Source: Turbatrix aceti
Taxonomy: Eukaryota; Nematoda; Chromadorea; Rhabditida; Panagrolaimidae
Assembly (NCBI GenBank): GCA_963969345.1
Contig: OZ017769.1
Location: 10,605,725 to 10,669,724 of the forward strand
Reading direction: 5' to 3'
Length of the DNA: 64,000 bases
Part shown: piece after piece, positions 48,541 through 59,900 of the stretch
How the letters are laid out: every line of letters begins with the position of its first letter
Numbering within the stretch: position 1 is the first letter of the stretch
Notes under the pieces: model-generated
What the model saw: only the letters and a program-made list of their open reading frames with translations
Databases searched by the model: none
What the model was told of the DNA's origin: nothing
Made by a program: the position numbers and the translations under genes

Positions 48541-50619
48541 TTAGATTTTTACTTTGGTTGCGGGATCACGATCTAAAAAAATTAAAAAATGTATAACGTA
48601 AAGTATTGATAATGGAGAAATCAGACCTTTACGATAAGTTTGAAGAAAACTTTGATTATTGTGTTTTTCAATATCTTTCCCTGTTGCACACTTTTGCCAT
48701 TCTGCATCCTTCATGTTCCCTAGTTCAGCTTCCACTTCTGTTAACAACGGAACCAGCGCATCCATAAAACTTCTCTCAGTTCTCTCCGTTTTCAGTCCAG
48801 CTCGTAAAAGATTCTGCAGCGTTTTCGGAATCAATGTCAGTATCTCGTCCAAGGATTTGTGTTTGCCCTCTTTCAGATCTTTACAGAAGTCGTCGCTTAG
48901 TATGGCGACAATGAGTTCAAGCACCACAATGCTGTACGACCAGACGTCAACTCTGGAATCACAGGGTTCTCTTTTCTGTAGCTCAGGGGCAGTGTAACGG
49001 TTGGTGCACTGAACATTACCCGGCAGCTTACAAGCATCCAGGCTTTTCACATACTGAATGCTATCAACGTCGCATATTTTGGCAATATTGTTGTTGGCAA
49101 TAATAACATTACCCGGTTTCAAATCGCAGTGCAAAATGTGTTCGCTCTGCAGGTAGATGAGAGCGTCAGCGACATTTCTAATCCAGTTAACAAAATTTTT
49201 CCGGGTTGGTCGCCCTTCACAAATTTTGCTAAAGAAACTGCCGTTGTCTGAATTTTAAAAGTTTGAACGCAGAATATGTATATAATGCATGACTTACCGC
49301 AAAACTCAGTAACGATGTACAAAATGTTATAATTTTCAGCCTCCATTGCAACATCATGTGTTACTATAATGTTAGGATGCCTTAATTTTCTTAATTCTTC
49401 AAACAACGAAGCGGCATCTTTTTCAAACCCTCGAGCATCTACAACTTTAAGTGCGACTTCCAGATTCAGCTTTTTGTACTTATGCTCTCGAACAACTTTT
49501 CCAAATCTACCTTTGTTGTATGTTTTAGGATCAAACTTAAGAGCTTTTGTCTCATCTACTGTTATTGCAGTTGAAGATCGAATTGTTTCTTCGGGATTTT
49601 CGAATTCTTCTATATGAGCGTAGTACAGCGCTTCATAAAATGGTTTAAAGTCACGTTCCTTGAAATTTGGTCTCTTAGAAACAGCTTTTGCAGCGAGAGA
49701 CTTTGATTGCGGGGTCAGAAAGAAATTTTCTTCGATGTAGGGCAGCGGCGTGTTGAAGTGAATATCTGGACTTAATAGGGGAATGCCGGCAATCCCTTGC
49801 ATCACATGATACAATATGAGTTTTTGAAAATTGTAATAACAGTGCTTACTGTAGTGAACCTAAAAATGTGTGTAATGTTTTAAAAATGGTTATGTTAATG
49901 CATACATTTTTGACATCGTTATCTGTGTTTTCCAAAATTGCTGCGTACCAATTAAATAGGTGAATATTAGGATTGTCTCTGAAACAAACAATTAAAAAAT
50001 ATTTGTATGTATCTTTTAAATAGCTTGCTCAAGTATATTTATGTGCTTCTCCATGATGGATTTTGTGTTCACTGGTTGATACGCGGCAGGATTTGCAACA
50101 ACCCATATTTCAAATTTATTATCAATCAACTTTTTCGCATCTTTTTTGAGCATTTTAAACGATTCCGCAACCATTCTGTCCACTTTTTCTTCTGTGCTTG
50201 GACTTGAACTTCCCATGCAGTAGAGCAACCACTTTTCTCCAGGCACAGTTATGTGAAGTTCGTTCCATTCAAGTGGAACGTAATCGCTGAAAAGTATCTC
50301 CAACATATTGATATAAATTGATAAAACAATAACAATCCGTGCGCAAACCCATTTTTTTGTTATCAGCCTGATATTTATCTAAAAAGATGTTTATCCACAC
50401 TTACTATTTGTCATCAGGTGTATGATACTTTGTGGCAACGTATTTTTCATCAATTAAATTTTTCGTATCAGGACTGTCCATGAAATTCTTGTCACCATAT
50501 ACAAAAAAACGTTTAAATCTGTCCTTTGTTGCACTTCGGTTTTCTGAAAAAAGTTTCACATACATATGCACGCGATCGTGTCCATTATATATGTAACATA
50601 ACTTACCATGTGGTTCCAT
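48541..50619 (-). CDS. SGNH-like/protein kinase fusion, family copy 3
   Basis: Seven exons on the minus strand: 50619-50607, 50543-50405, 50286-50029, 49978-49906, 49859-49298, 49247-48627 and 48572-48541, giving 565 aa. Structure as in copy 1. N-terminal blocks: MGSSSPST, ANPAAY, FNWY...NDVKNVHY (His about 163). Kinase: GRFGKV loop at about 278, VALK lysine about 299, HCDLKPGN at 388-395, DVD at 408-410, TAPE at 434-437. The HRD Arg and the DFG Phe-Gly are replaced; the other catalytic residues are present. Intron 3 (49979-50028) has no GT donor in the required place. A GC donor (GA|GCAAGC) gives the same phase-2 junction as the GT-AG intron in copies 1 and 2, so a GC-AG intron is inferred. 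Over about 48740-49085 it is almost identical to copy 1, although the rest is much more diverged from copy 1, which suggests gene conversion. Confidence 0.75.
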
Positions 50620-51337
50620 TTTTTGATCGTTCGCCTAAATTATGTACCAATTTAAATGTTGCTACACGTCGCAATTGATAGTCTCATACAACTTTGACAC
50701 AAAACATTTAAAAAAAGCATTGTAGTTGGGTACTAGTTCCAAAATTCCGTGTTTTAGAGCCGGGTTTCATAAATTCCTTGTGCAGGTCGGGTTTTCTGGT
50801 TATGAATCCGACATCGTTTAAAAAACAAATCTGCGCGTTTTGGATATGAAAATTTTTGTTTTAAGATTTCCCTTATTGCTAAATCGGCTTAATGACTGCG
50901 TCTTTTATTATAAAATACGTTTTTATGTTAAGAACGTGTCCGAAAGGTGCCACGGTATTATTACATACTCAAATAACAAACTTAAAAACAATGACACAAA
51001 CGCATCGAATGCGCAGTTTTGTCAAAATGTAAGACGCAAACAGCACAAATTAAATGCAGTTGTGCTTAAAGAATTGTGATAACTCATGTGAGTGGCCTGA
51101 TCGAATGAAGCTTTTAGATAACGTAAATGCACTGATAACAAAATTTTTACCATGCTCTGGACAAATATTTTTTTACGTTTGCAACACGTTCTCTCTCAAA
51201 TACGCCGGCAAAATAGGGAACAAAAGGCTCCTGATCTTTGTTTCTTTGATGAAATAACCGTCAAGGAAAGACAATGAGGTGTTTGAACCCTCGCTCCAAC
51301 CTTTGGCGCGAGGCACAATGTGTCGTTTTCACCTTAA
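50620..51337. other. 5' flank of kinase copy 3, end of duplication unit 1
   Basis: Holds the probable promoter region of copy 3. It also holds the unoccupied counterparts of two insertions found in unit 2: near 50837 (single CGCGTTTTGGATATG, where unit 2 has a hAT-type element) and near 51050 (CACAAATTAAATGCAG, where unit 2 has a TTAA element). No gene is seen. Confidence 0.6.
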
Positions 51338-52689
51338 GAGACAGTCCACGACAGGATTTCGGAATAAGGGGGAGAGCCCGACAAGGCTTTTTTACAACTT
51401 AAAATGTTTTAAGCCAGAATTGTTCCCCACCCCTAAAAACCTCTAAATCGCCGATACACAGATTTTTAAACACATCGGATTCTGTAGTTTTGGCTTCTGG
51501 AAGTTTTTGACAAAAATCGATGCCACGAGCTTCGCTATAGTGGAAAAATGCTGAAAATTTTATGAGAGGGGTTTTGAGGGACGGGGAACACGAAGTCGTA
51601 CTCAGATAATTTTTATCGTTACGGTAATTGCTGATTACCGTATAAAATGTGTGGTTTTTTGGTCACCACTGGCGGGGTTCTCCGAGGGGAGTACATTGTG
51701 ATAGCACATCTTGTAGCCCGTGTTTCGGCGCTTCGAATGACGTAACACGCGAAAAAAAGGAGTGACCGGAAAGCGGTCATCCATGGGCTTTTATAGCGCG
51801 CACTCAAGAAAACGCGCGCGATCAGCTTCTTTTTCTCTTCAAACAAGCTTGCGCGCGCAAAAAAGGAGTCATGTTCAAAAAAAGGCCCTGAAGCCAGTTT
51901 TTGTTTTGTACATCCACGGTCACTTTGGTAGGCTTTGGCATGTCCCAGATATAACTTTAAGCCACGTGCACCTTTTATCGGATCATTTTGCACAAAGTTA
52001 CAACGTTTGAAAGTTTCATGTTTTTTTCAATGCCTGTGGCGATGCCCAATATTGTCAGATAAAAAGCCTGAAAAGCTAGAATCAATCTTTGGGACATGCT
52101 AAAGTCTACCAAAGTGACCGCGAGCATAAAAAACAAAAATTGGCTTCAGGGCCTTTTTTTGAACATGACACCGTGAATGCGCGCGCACGCTCTTTTTTTT
52201 GTCACTTGAAGCGAAATTGTGCGCGTTTTCTTGAGTGCGCGCCATAAAAGCCCATGGATGACCGTTTTCCGGTCACTCCTTTTTTTCGTGTGTTACGTCA
52301 TTCGAAGCGCCGAAACACGGGCTACAATATATGCTATCACAATGTACTCCCCTCGGAGAACCCCGCCAGTGGTGACCAAAAAACCACACATTTTATACGG
52401 TAATCAGCATTTACTGTAACGATAAAAAATATCTGAGTACGACTTCGTGTTCCCTGTCCCTCAAAACCCCTCTCATAAAATTTTCAGCGTTTTTCCTCTA
52501 TAGCGAAGCTCGTGGCATCGATTTTTGTCAAAACCTTTCAGAAGCCAAAACTACAGAATCCGATGTGTTTAAAAATCTGTGCATCGGTGATTTAGAGGTT
52601 TTTAGGGATGGGGAACAATTCTGGCTTAAAACATTTGAAGTTGTAAAAAAGCCTTGTCGGCCGTCCGAAATCCTGTCGTGGACTGCCTC
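51338..52689. mobile_element. TTAA-type foldback transposable element, copy A
   Basis: Flanked by TTAA at 51334-51337 and 52690-52693. Ends are GAGACAGTCCACGACAGG and its complement (CCTGTCGTGGACTGCCTC). The inverted arms extend about 600 bp each, leaving only a short asymmetric centre (about 51980-52080). TTAA duplication is the hallmark of the piggyBac superfamily, although the TIR start is not the usual CCC, so that assignment is provisional. No transposase is visible, so it is non-autonomous. The right arm keeps an open frame of about 80 codons (contains SEILSWTAS) that stops at the TAA of the flanking TTAA. In the left arm the same frame is broken. Confidence 0.8.
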
Positions 52690-52693
52690 TTAA

Positions 52694-53380
52694 ATAAGAA
52701 AACGCTACACGGACAAATGCGCCCCTGGATCGTGCGTCATTTTCCCGCGCTTTTCAATACCTATTTGTCGCAAAAGCCCTCTTTGAAAGGGGCTTTGCTC
52801 GACAGGGCGTATTGGATCAAGGATTCATGATAATAATTTTGGACTTTTTTATGTTACTGTGCTTGGATTTCTGTATGTTTTCGGCCTGCAGCCGGATTTT
52901 TTGGTCTTATGCGCGTTGTGTAGGAGCGCGGCGAAAAAAAGGTATTTTTTGACTAAAGGGGTCACTTAGTCAGCCATTTTTTGAGATTTTTTTTTGAAAT
53001 TTTCCATGGATGTTTGGAATACGGTCGGATACACGGCTATGTTTTTAGTTTTTCAAAATCTGATCTCGTTTTTGAAATAATCGTTTTTTGCCATTTTTGG
53101 GCTTGGGTCCCAGAATTTTGAAAAACTAAAAACATAGCCATGTATCCGACCCGACCCTAGGAATAATGCGCACGCGCTTTCAAGTTTTCATTCACAACCT
53201 CTAAGCAATCAGGGCAATGCTAATTTCAATGGCAAAGGAAGATAAACAAGCAAGAGCAAGCAATGCGAAGAAGCAGGGAGATTGTTGTTTCTTTTCTGCC
53301 GAAACAAGAATTTGTTTGAACCAGAAGGTTGGGAAGAACATTTGCTTGCAATTGCTCGCGCGGGCGGCTCGCTCACGGAC
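52694..53380. other. Spacer with hairpins
   Basis: Contains a near-perfect hairpin at about 53022-53152 (arms GGTCGGATACA...GGCTATGTTTTTAG of about 36 bp, loop about 55 bp) and a smaller one near 52773-52797 (AAGCCC/GGGCTT). No gene. Confidence 0.6.
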
Positions 53381-54485
53381 TCACTACGCGAAAAAATCCC
53401 GACACGAAGCGCGTGCGCATTTTTGCGCGTTTTTTTGAAAGTGATGTCTATTTGGCGTCATTTTTCGGGTATTCATAATTTTTTCTTAGTTTTGCCATTC
53501 ACCACTCTTAACAAGCAAAGTCCGACAATTAAAATGCATTTTTGACCTAATTGATAACTCATCAGAGCGCTGCGCTACAACGCAGAGAAAATGCTATTGC
53601 ATGAAAAAACCGTTGTGCCGTTCTCAAAACTGGGAAAGTTATTCCGTATTTTGGCATTCTACGCACCTTCTACACACTCATTGATTAAGTTTGAGCCCAT
53701 GGTGGTGATACTTGTATCGATCACTTTTGTGATATAACGGTTTACAATATGACCATTTTGGCGTGTGTCGTCGGGACCATCTGAGTACAGCGATATTACC
53801 CCAAATGTTTTTTATTGTACTCATTTGGCTCCGCAGGGCTCAAAAAACAAAAAAAAGTAAGTGGCAATAGTGATATTACCATTTCAACGTTCAACCTTTG
53901 TAGGCCGTGTGGATTTTGGCGTCTATAAAACACTAGGTAACAGTACGCGCGCTTAGTGTTCCCCGTTCTACCGTTTGTGTCCTTCGTATTTAGGCATCTA
54001 TAATGTGTGAAATATTGCTTGTTTTTGTGTTTTTTGACATCAGCGAGTCCAAATTAGTCTACCGGAGTGCATTTGGCACAAAATCGCTTTGTTTCAGCAA
54101 AATCGACGAAGTGGGTCAAAACCGTTAGATTGATATAATCGGCTACTGTATAAAAACGGTGCAAGCTCATGCCAGTTTTGGTTTTCCCACCGAGTGTAGA
54201 GTAGGTCTGAGGTCGGAGTGTTGAGAAAACTCAAAATCGTTCACTTTTGGATCCAGAATGATTGAAAATGCATAAAAAAATTTGATGTTTTTGAAGCGAT
54301 GTACTGAGCTTTGCAGTAAAGCTATCAACTCAGCTGAAAAACGGCTAGACTCGTCAGACTGAGCTTAATAACATTGGAAAGGGCCAAAACTAAGAAATAA
54401 CTATGAATACACAAAAAATGCCGGCAAACAGACATCACTTTCAAAAAAAACGTAAAAAAGCCTGCACAACTTTCGTGTCGGGAGT
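53381..54485. repeat. Foldback repeat with arms of about 110 bp
   Basis: CCGACACGAA...GAAAGTGATGTCT...TTTCTTAGTTTTG at about 53398-53520 returns inverted at about 54380-54485. The 860-bp interior has no recognisable coding sequence. It may be a further element into which, or beside which, the arm at 54486-54946 was placed. Confidence 0.55.
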
Positions 54486-54946
54486 CGTACGCATAGTGCG
54501 TGCGCGCGCATCACTGCAACTTTATCCAACTTTTAAAATTTTGTGTTATGCATCATTCGAGGCGTAAAAACACGGGGAAGAAGATAGGTTATATCATCGT
54601 AGGCACATCTGAACACCCAACCTGTGGTGGCCAAAAAACCAAACAATTAAGCCTAAAAGTGGCACTTACAGTAACGATAAAAAAAAATCTGATAACGACA
54701 TTGTGTTCCCAGTTCATGAAAACCCCTGTAAAAAATTTTTCAGCTCGTTTCCTCATGAACACAGCGCGTGGCATCAACTTGTGTCAAAACCTTTCAGAAG
54801 ACAAAACTACAGAATCCGATGTGTTTAAAAATCTGTGTATCGCGGTTTTAGACCTTCCTAGGGGTGGGGAACAATTCTGGCTCAAAAAATTTAATAGTGT
54901 AAAAAAGCCTTGTCTGCGGTCCGAAATCCTGTCGTGGACTGTCTCT
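54486..54946. mobile_element. Solo right arm of the TTAA-type element family
   Basis: Sequence matches the right arms of the elements at 51338-52689 and 57786-59126 and ends GTCGTGGACTGTCTC followed by TTAA. No matching left end is found, so the copy is truncated or rearranged. It retains the arm reading frame (KTPVKNFSARFLMNT at its start, SEILSWTVS at its end), stopping in the TTAA at 54946-54949. Confidence 0.65.
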
Positions 54947-54949
54947 TAA

Positions 54950-56141
54950 ATTTCGATTTTCGAAAATTTGCTACCAAAAATGAGTGTATGTTGCGCGAAT
55001 TAAAATTGCGAAGCCAAAAAAATAGATTAAAATTCCGGAGTTACACCGTTTTGTAGACCGAAAAATTTCCAACAAGAGTTTCTATTTCGATTTGTTTAGC
55101 AGTGCTTTACTTCATAGCCTCAGGCGTTAGAACAAGTAGGGTTTGGGAGAATCACTGCCGTATGCCCACGAGATACGGTAAATGTCTGACAATTTCACAA
55201 TGGATAAAAAAGATACCGCTCTGTCGATTGGTGATATTTACTTTTTGATCAACGTTCTAAAAAGTTCCAAATTTTTCAAATTTCCTAAAAAACCAATTTT
55301 TCGGACATTTATTAACACGCAATCAAAAAACTGAGTACGCTATTCGAAAGGAAATTTTGTTTTTAGTCCACACTGAAATTTTCAGTTTTCTATCGACATT
55401 TTATAGATCCGTGAATTTTTTCTTCCGAACTCTACTTGATTTTTATCAAGAATTGTCCCACAATTCCAAAAAACACATCAGAATGCTTCAAATATTATTA
55501 TAATTACAAATCTTATTTGAAGAAGTAAAAAATTCCTAATTTGGCCCAATTCGACATCTTTTTTGCAACTAATTCGACATCTTCCTTATCATCGAGATAA
55601 TCAAATCTATGTAGTTTGAAAAAACCGAGAAAAAAATTTCAACAAAATGCTTGCAAACGTATGCAAAAATTAGCTGTCAATTTCAGAGTTTTCAACGTGA
55701 AATGTTCTAAATTTTCAGCTGTAAATTTTATATATTTTCGTTCGTCTCTGTATTTTTTTGCACATTCCCGTTTTTGTCTATATATTTCATTTGTAAACTT
55801 CCAACTACTGTATATCACTGTAAACATCGATTTGCAAATGTACAGAGCTGTAAACGCACATTTCGTATACCTTGGGTAAGGAGCAATAAGCAGGAACAGG
55901 GAGATGGTCATTTCTTTTCAGCCGATTGATTCTGCAAAACTTTTTTCGGTGAGCTGTTTTTTTTATAGTAGCTCTTTGAAATAATTTTTCATATTTTCCG
56001 TTTTTTTCGCCAATTTACGTCAATTTTGGGCTATTTTATTTGTTTGTTGCCAATTTTGTTCAATGTCGGGAACAGAATCTGTCGGCGACGGGGAATTTTT
56101 TCACTGTCGGAGGCAAGATCTGTCGGGGACGGGGGTCGGGA
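54950..56141. other. AT-rich spacer before duplication unit 2
   Basis: No gene recognised. Near the right end (56060-56140) a CTGTCGG motif with GGGGAC or GGGAAT neighbours is repeated several times up to the duplication breakpoint, and may have played a part in the joining event. Confidence 0.4.
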
Positions 56142-56246
56142 ATCGAACACATGGGCAAAGAGTACAAGGCAACATTTCACCTGAAACCCTCCAATCAGAC
56201 ACCCGATGTTCGGGTATCGGAAACAAATTCTGATGACGAAAATTAA
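56142..56246 (+). pseudogene. Duplicated 3' tip of the tandem-C2 gene
   Basis: The last 34 codons plus stop of the C2 gene (from the IEHMGKEYKATFHLK region to the SDDEN end) are repeated here in frame, directly after the duplication breakpoint. There is no acceptor, C2 fold or upstream exon, so it is a 5'-truncated copy. One upstream frame reads into it from 56040, but that fusion has no support. Confidence 0.85.
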
Positions 56247-56925
56247 TTAATTAAGCACAAAAAAAGAAAAACCCCCGCTGCCGCATGTTTTTGTAATTTT
56301 TTTCTTTTTTTGCATACGCATGGCTTCTGGCTACTGTAACTGCACGTACCATCTGCGATGGCTGCTTTTAAATTTTCCAAATCTGCACAAAAATTGTTTA
56401 AAAAATATTTTTTATCCATAATCCAAGCCAACAAGAAACAAAAGAAATTGTATCATACTCCGGTGTCACCGTTACATACTTCCTTCTACTGCATGTTTAT
56501 AATTGTCATACAAATATATTGTTCCTTATGTATCTGTGGATTACAATTGTTGATGCTCACTTACCTGATTTGATCTCGTTGACATTTTTTATGTATTTCA
56601 TTTTACGTCTTTTTTTCTGCTGTTATCCATCCTTGATACCCTTTATGAACAAATCCATATTTATTTAATGACAAATCAGTCAAATTGTAACTATAATAAA
56701 AAATGATTTTAAAGTTGTCATGAATTACAGAAAAGAGAGGGGGAGTTTGAAATACGTTGGTGATAAAGTTCGTGTCACTTTTATATACATTTAAAAAAAT
56801 TTTATTTTTTTATAATATTTTACTGATTGAGTCCGTTGACTTGAGTCGAAAAAGCGGTCAGAGGAGGGAGGTGTAGAGCAAAAAGTAAATATGTATGTGA
56901 AGTCTTCAAATTGGCACTGTGGTCT

Positions 56926-59900
56926 TTAGATTTTTACCTTGGTTGCGGGATCACGAACTAAAAAAATTGAAAAATGTATAACGTAAAGTATTGATACAGG
57001 ATGCGCCAAATGTTCTTGAACAAACGTTTTTAATTTTTATTTTTAAACCACTAAGAATTTTACGAAACGGGCAATGAGGAACAATTGTATAGAGATTAGG
57101 GAACCTTGGATTTACGGGGTTTTAACGTTGCGTCTCTTGCCTGCTAATCACAAGCTCTAACGCACGCTCAATTTTTTTGAAAATGGCCGCAGGTCAACGC
57201 GCAGCCCTTTTTTTAGTAATTGCGAACCCGGAAGCTAACATAAAATTCTACCTGCGGCTTTATTTGTTCGAGGAACATGTCTTCTTGTTAAAAAAATTGA
57301 ACCCCCCAGTTAGCCATGAAAAATTATGGATTTTTTTTATCAGCAAAATATACCTCATTTTTGTGCATTTTGTAATTAGAATCAACCAGGATCTATCCTG
57401 CATGAGCCTTTTGTTGCCAAAATACTTCACTTGGTTTAACAGTACACCGGCAATACAAAATGGGATTTTTAGCAAAGCTCGCCGTAGTGCCCGAGACTAA
57501 AAATTAAAAAAATGTAAAAAAAATTTGTTTTTTGACTTTGGAGTGCATTCAAATGAGCGGCTGTATTTTCCGAATTACAATTTTGTGGGATGCGGCTTAT
57601 GGCAAATTTTTATTGTTAGAATATGTGCTTAACGTTACCGGAGTAGAAAACAGACAGCCCAACTACGACGCGGGTAACATGATAAAATGTCTCATAAAAC
57701 CCTGTGGCCATTTCAGCTCTAAATTTTTTCGACGTTTGGGCGTAGGACTCGCCATTTAGGGGAGTTGATCAACAACACTAATTAAGAGGCAGTCCACGAC
57801 AGGATTTCGGACCGAGGACAAGGCTTTTTTACACTATCAAATGTTTTGAGCCAGAATTGTTCCCCACCCCTAGGAAGGTCTAAAACCGCGATACACAGAT
57901 TTTTAAAAAAATCGGAATCTGTAGTTTTGGCATCTGGAAGGTTTTGACACAAGTTGATGCCACGCGCTGTGTTCATGAGGAAAAGAGCTGAAAAATTTTT
58001 TACAGGGGTTTTTATAGACTGGGAACACAATGTCGTTATCAGATTTTTTTTATCGTTACTGTAAGTGCCACTTTTAGGCTAAATTTTTAGGTTTTTTGGC
58101 TACCATACTTTTGTTTTTTTTGTTGGGGAAAATGTGATATAGCCTATCTTTTTTCCCGTGTTTTGACGCGTCGAATGAGGTAAAACTCAGAATTTTCTGA
58201 ATCGGGCTTCATTGCCATCCGCGGGCTTTTATGGTGCGCACTCGAGAAAACGTGCGCAATATCGCTGCGAGTGACAAAAAAACTGCGTGCGCGCACGTAA
58301 AAGGAGTCAGATTCAAAAAAAAGGCCCTGAAGCCAATTTTTGTTTTTTATGCTCGCGGTCAATTTGGTCGACTCAAGCATGTCCCAAAGATTGATTCTAG
58401 ATTTTCAGGGTTTTTATCTGACAATATTGGGCACCGCCACAGGCATTGAAAAAACATGAAACTTTCAAACACTGTAACTTTGTGCAAAATTATCCGATAA
58501 AAAGCTCAACTAGCTTAAAGTGATATTTGGGACATGCCAAAGCCTATTCAGGTGACCGTAGGCATAAAAATCAAAAATTGGCTTCAGGGCCTTTTTTTGA
58601 ACATGACTCCTTTTACGTGCGCGCACGCAGTTTTTTTGTCACTCGCACAGAAAAAGCGGTTTTTTGCGCGCGTTTTCTCGAGTGCGCACCATAAAAGCCC
58701 GCGGATGGCAATAAAGCCCGATTCAGAAAATTCTGAGTTTTACCTCATTCGACGCGTCAAAACACGGGGAAAAAGATAGGCTATATCACATTTTCCCCAA
58801 CAAAAAAACAAAAGTATGGTAGCCTAAAAATTTAGCCTAAAAGTGGCACTTACAGTAACGATAAAAAAAATCTGATAACGACATTGTGTTCCCAGTTCAT
58901 GAAAACCCCTGTGAAAAATTTTTCAGCTCGTTTCCGCGTGGCATCAACTTGTGTCAAAACCTTCCAGATGCCAAAACTACAGATTCCGATTTTTTTTAAA
59001 ATCTGTGTATCGCGGTTTTAGACCTTCCTAGGGATGGGGAACAATTCTGGCTCAAAACATTTGATAGTGTAAAAAAGCCTTGTCCTCGTCCTCCCCTTGT
59101 TCCTAAATCCTGTCGTGGACTGCCTCTTAATGTGTATTAGTGTCCGTGTTAAGTTACAGGTAATCCGTTTTGTCCAATTCCCTGTTGTTGTTGTAAAATA
59201 AAAATTAAAAACGTTTGTTCAAGAACATTTGGCGCACCCTTCATGCAGAAATCAGACCTTTACGACAATTTTGAAGAAATTTTTGATCATTGTGTTTTTC
59301 AATATCTTTCCCTGTTGCGCACTCTTGCCATTCTGCATCCTTCATCTTCCCTAGTTCAGTTTCCACTTCTGTTAACAACGGAACCAGCGCATCCATAAAA
59401 CTTCTCTCAGTTCTCTTCATTTTCAGTCCAGCTCGTAAAAGATTCTGCAGCGTTTTCGGAATCAATGTCAGTATCTCGTCCAAGGATTTGTGTTTGCCCT
59501 CTTTCAGATCTTTACAGAAGTCGTCGCTTAGTATGGCGACAATGAGTTCAAGCACCACAATGCTGTACGACCAGACGTCAACTCTGGAATCACAGAGTTC
59601 TCTTTTCTGTAGCTCAGGAGCAGCGTAACGGGGAGGGGGGCACTGCACATTATCCGGCAGCTTACGAGCATCCGAGTTTTCCAACCTTTGAATGCTATCA
59701 ACGTTGCAGATTTTGGCAATATTGTTGTTGGCAATAATAACATTATCCGGTTTCAAATCGCAGTGCAAAATGTGTTCGCTCTGCAGGTAGATGAGAGCGT
59801 CAGCGACATTTCTAATCCAGTTAACAAAATTTTTCCGGGTTGGTCGCCCTTCACAAATTTTGCTAAAGAAACTGCCGTTGTCTGAATTTTAAAAGTTTGA

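Larger units (their letters stand above)
47752..51262. repeat. Segmental duplication, unit 1
   Basis: This 3.5-kb block is repeated at 56142-63371. It starts inside the last exon of the C2 gene (ATCGAACACATGGGCAAAG), runs through that gene's 3' flank and the whole of kinase copy 3, and ends at GATGAAATAACCGTC. Apart from insertions in unit 2, the two units are nearly identical over long stretches, which implies a recent event. Confidence 0.9.

Noticed and set aside
48659..48997. Long frames opposite exon 6 of kinase copies (also 59290-59628 and 5374-6027)
   Set aside because: Antisense shadows of the real exons, repeated because the exons are repeated.
51270..51310. GGGTTCAAAC on the minus strand, tRNA-like
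   Set aside because: The T stem does not pair properly and no cloverleaf can be built.
54500..54949. 149-codon frame as a host gene
   Set aside because: It lies within the arm of a TTAA-type element and is treated as part of that element.
57177..57500. Frame inside the TA-type element as a transposase
   Set aside because: No DDE/D motif or helix-turn-helix could be recognised on either strand.
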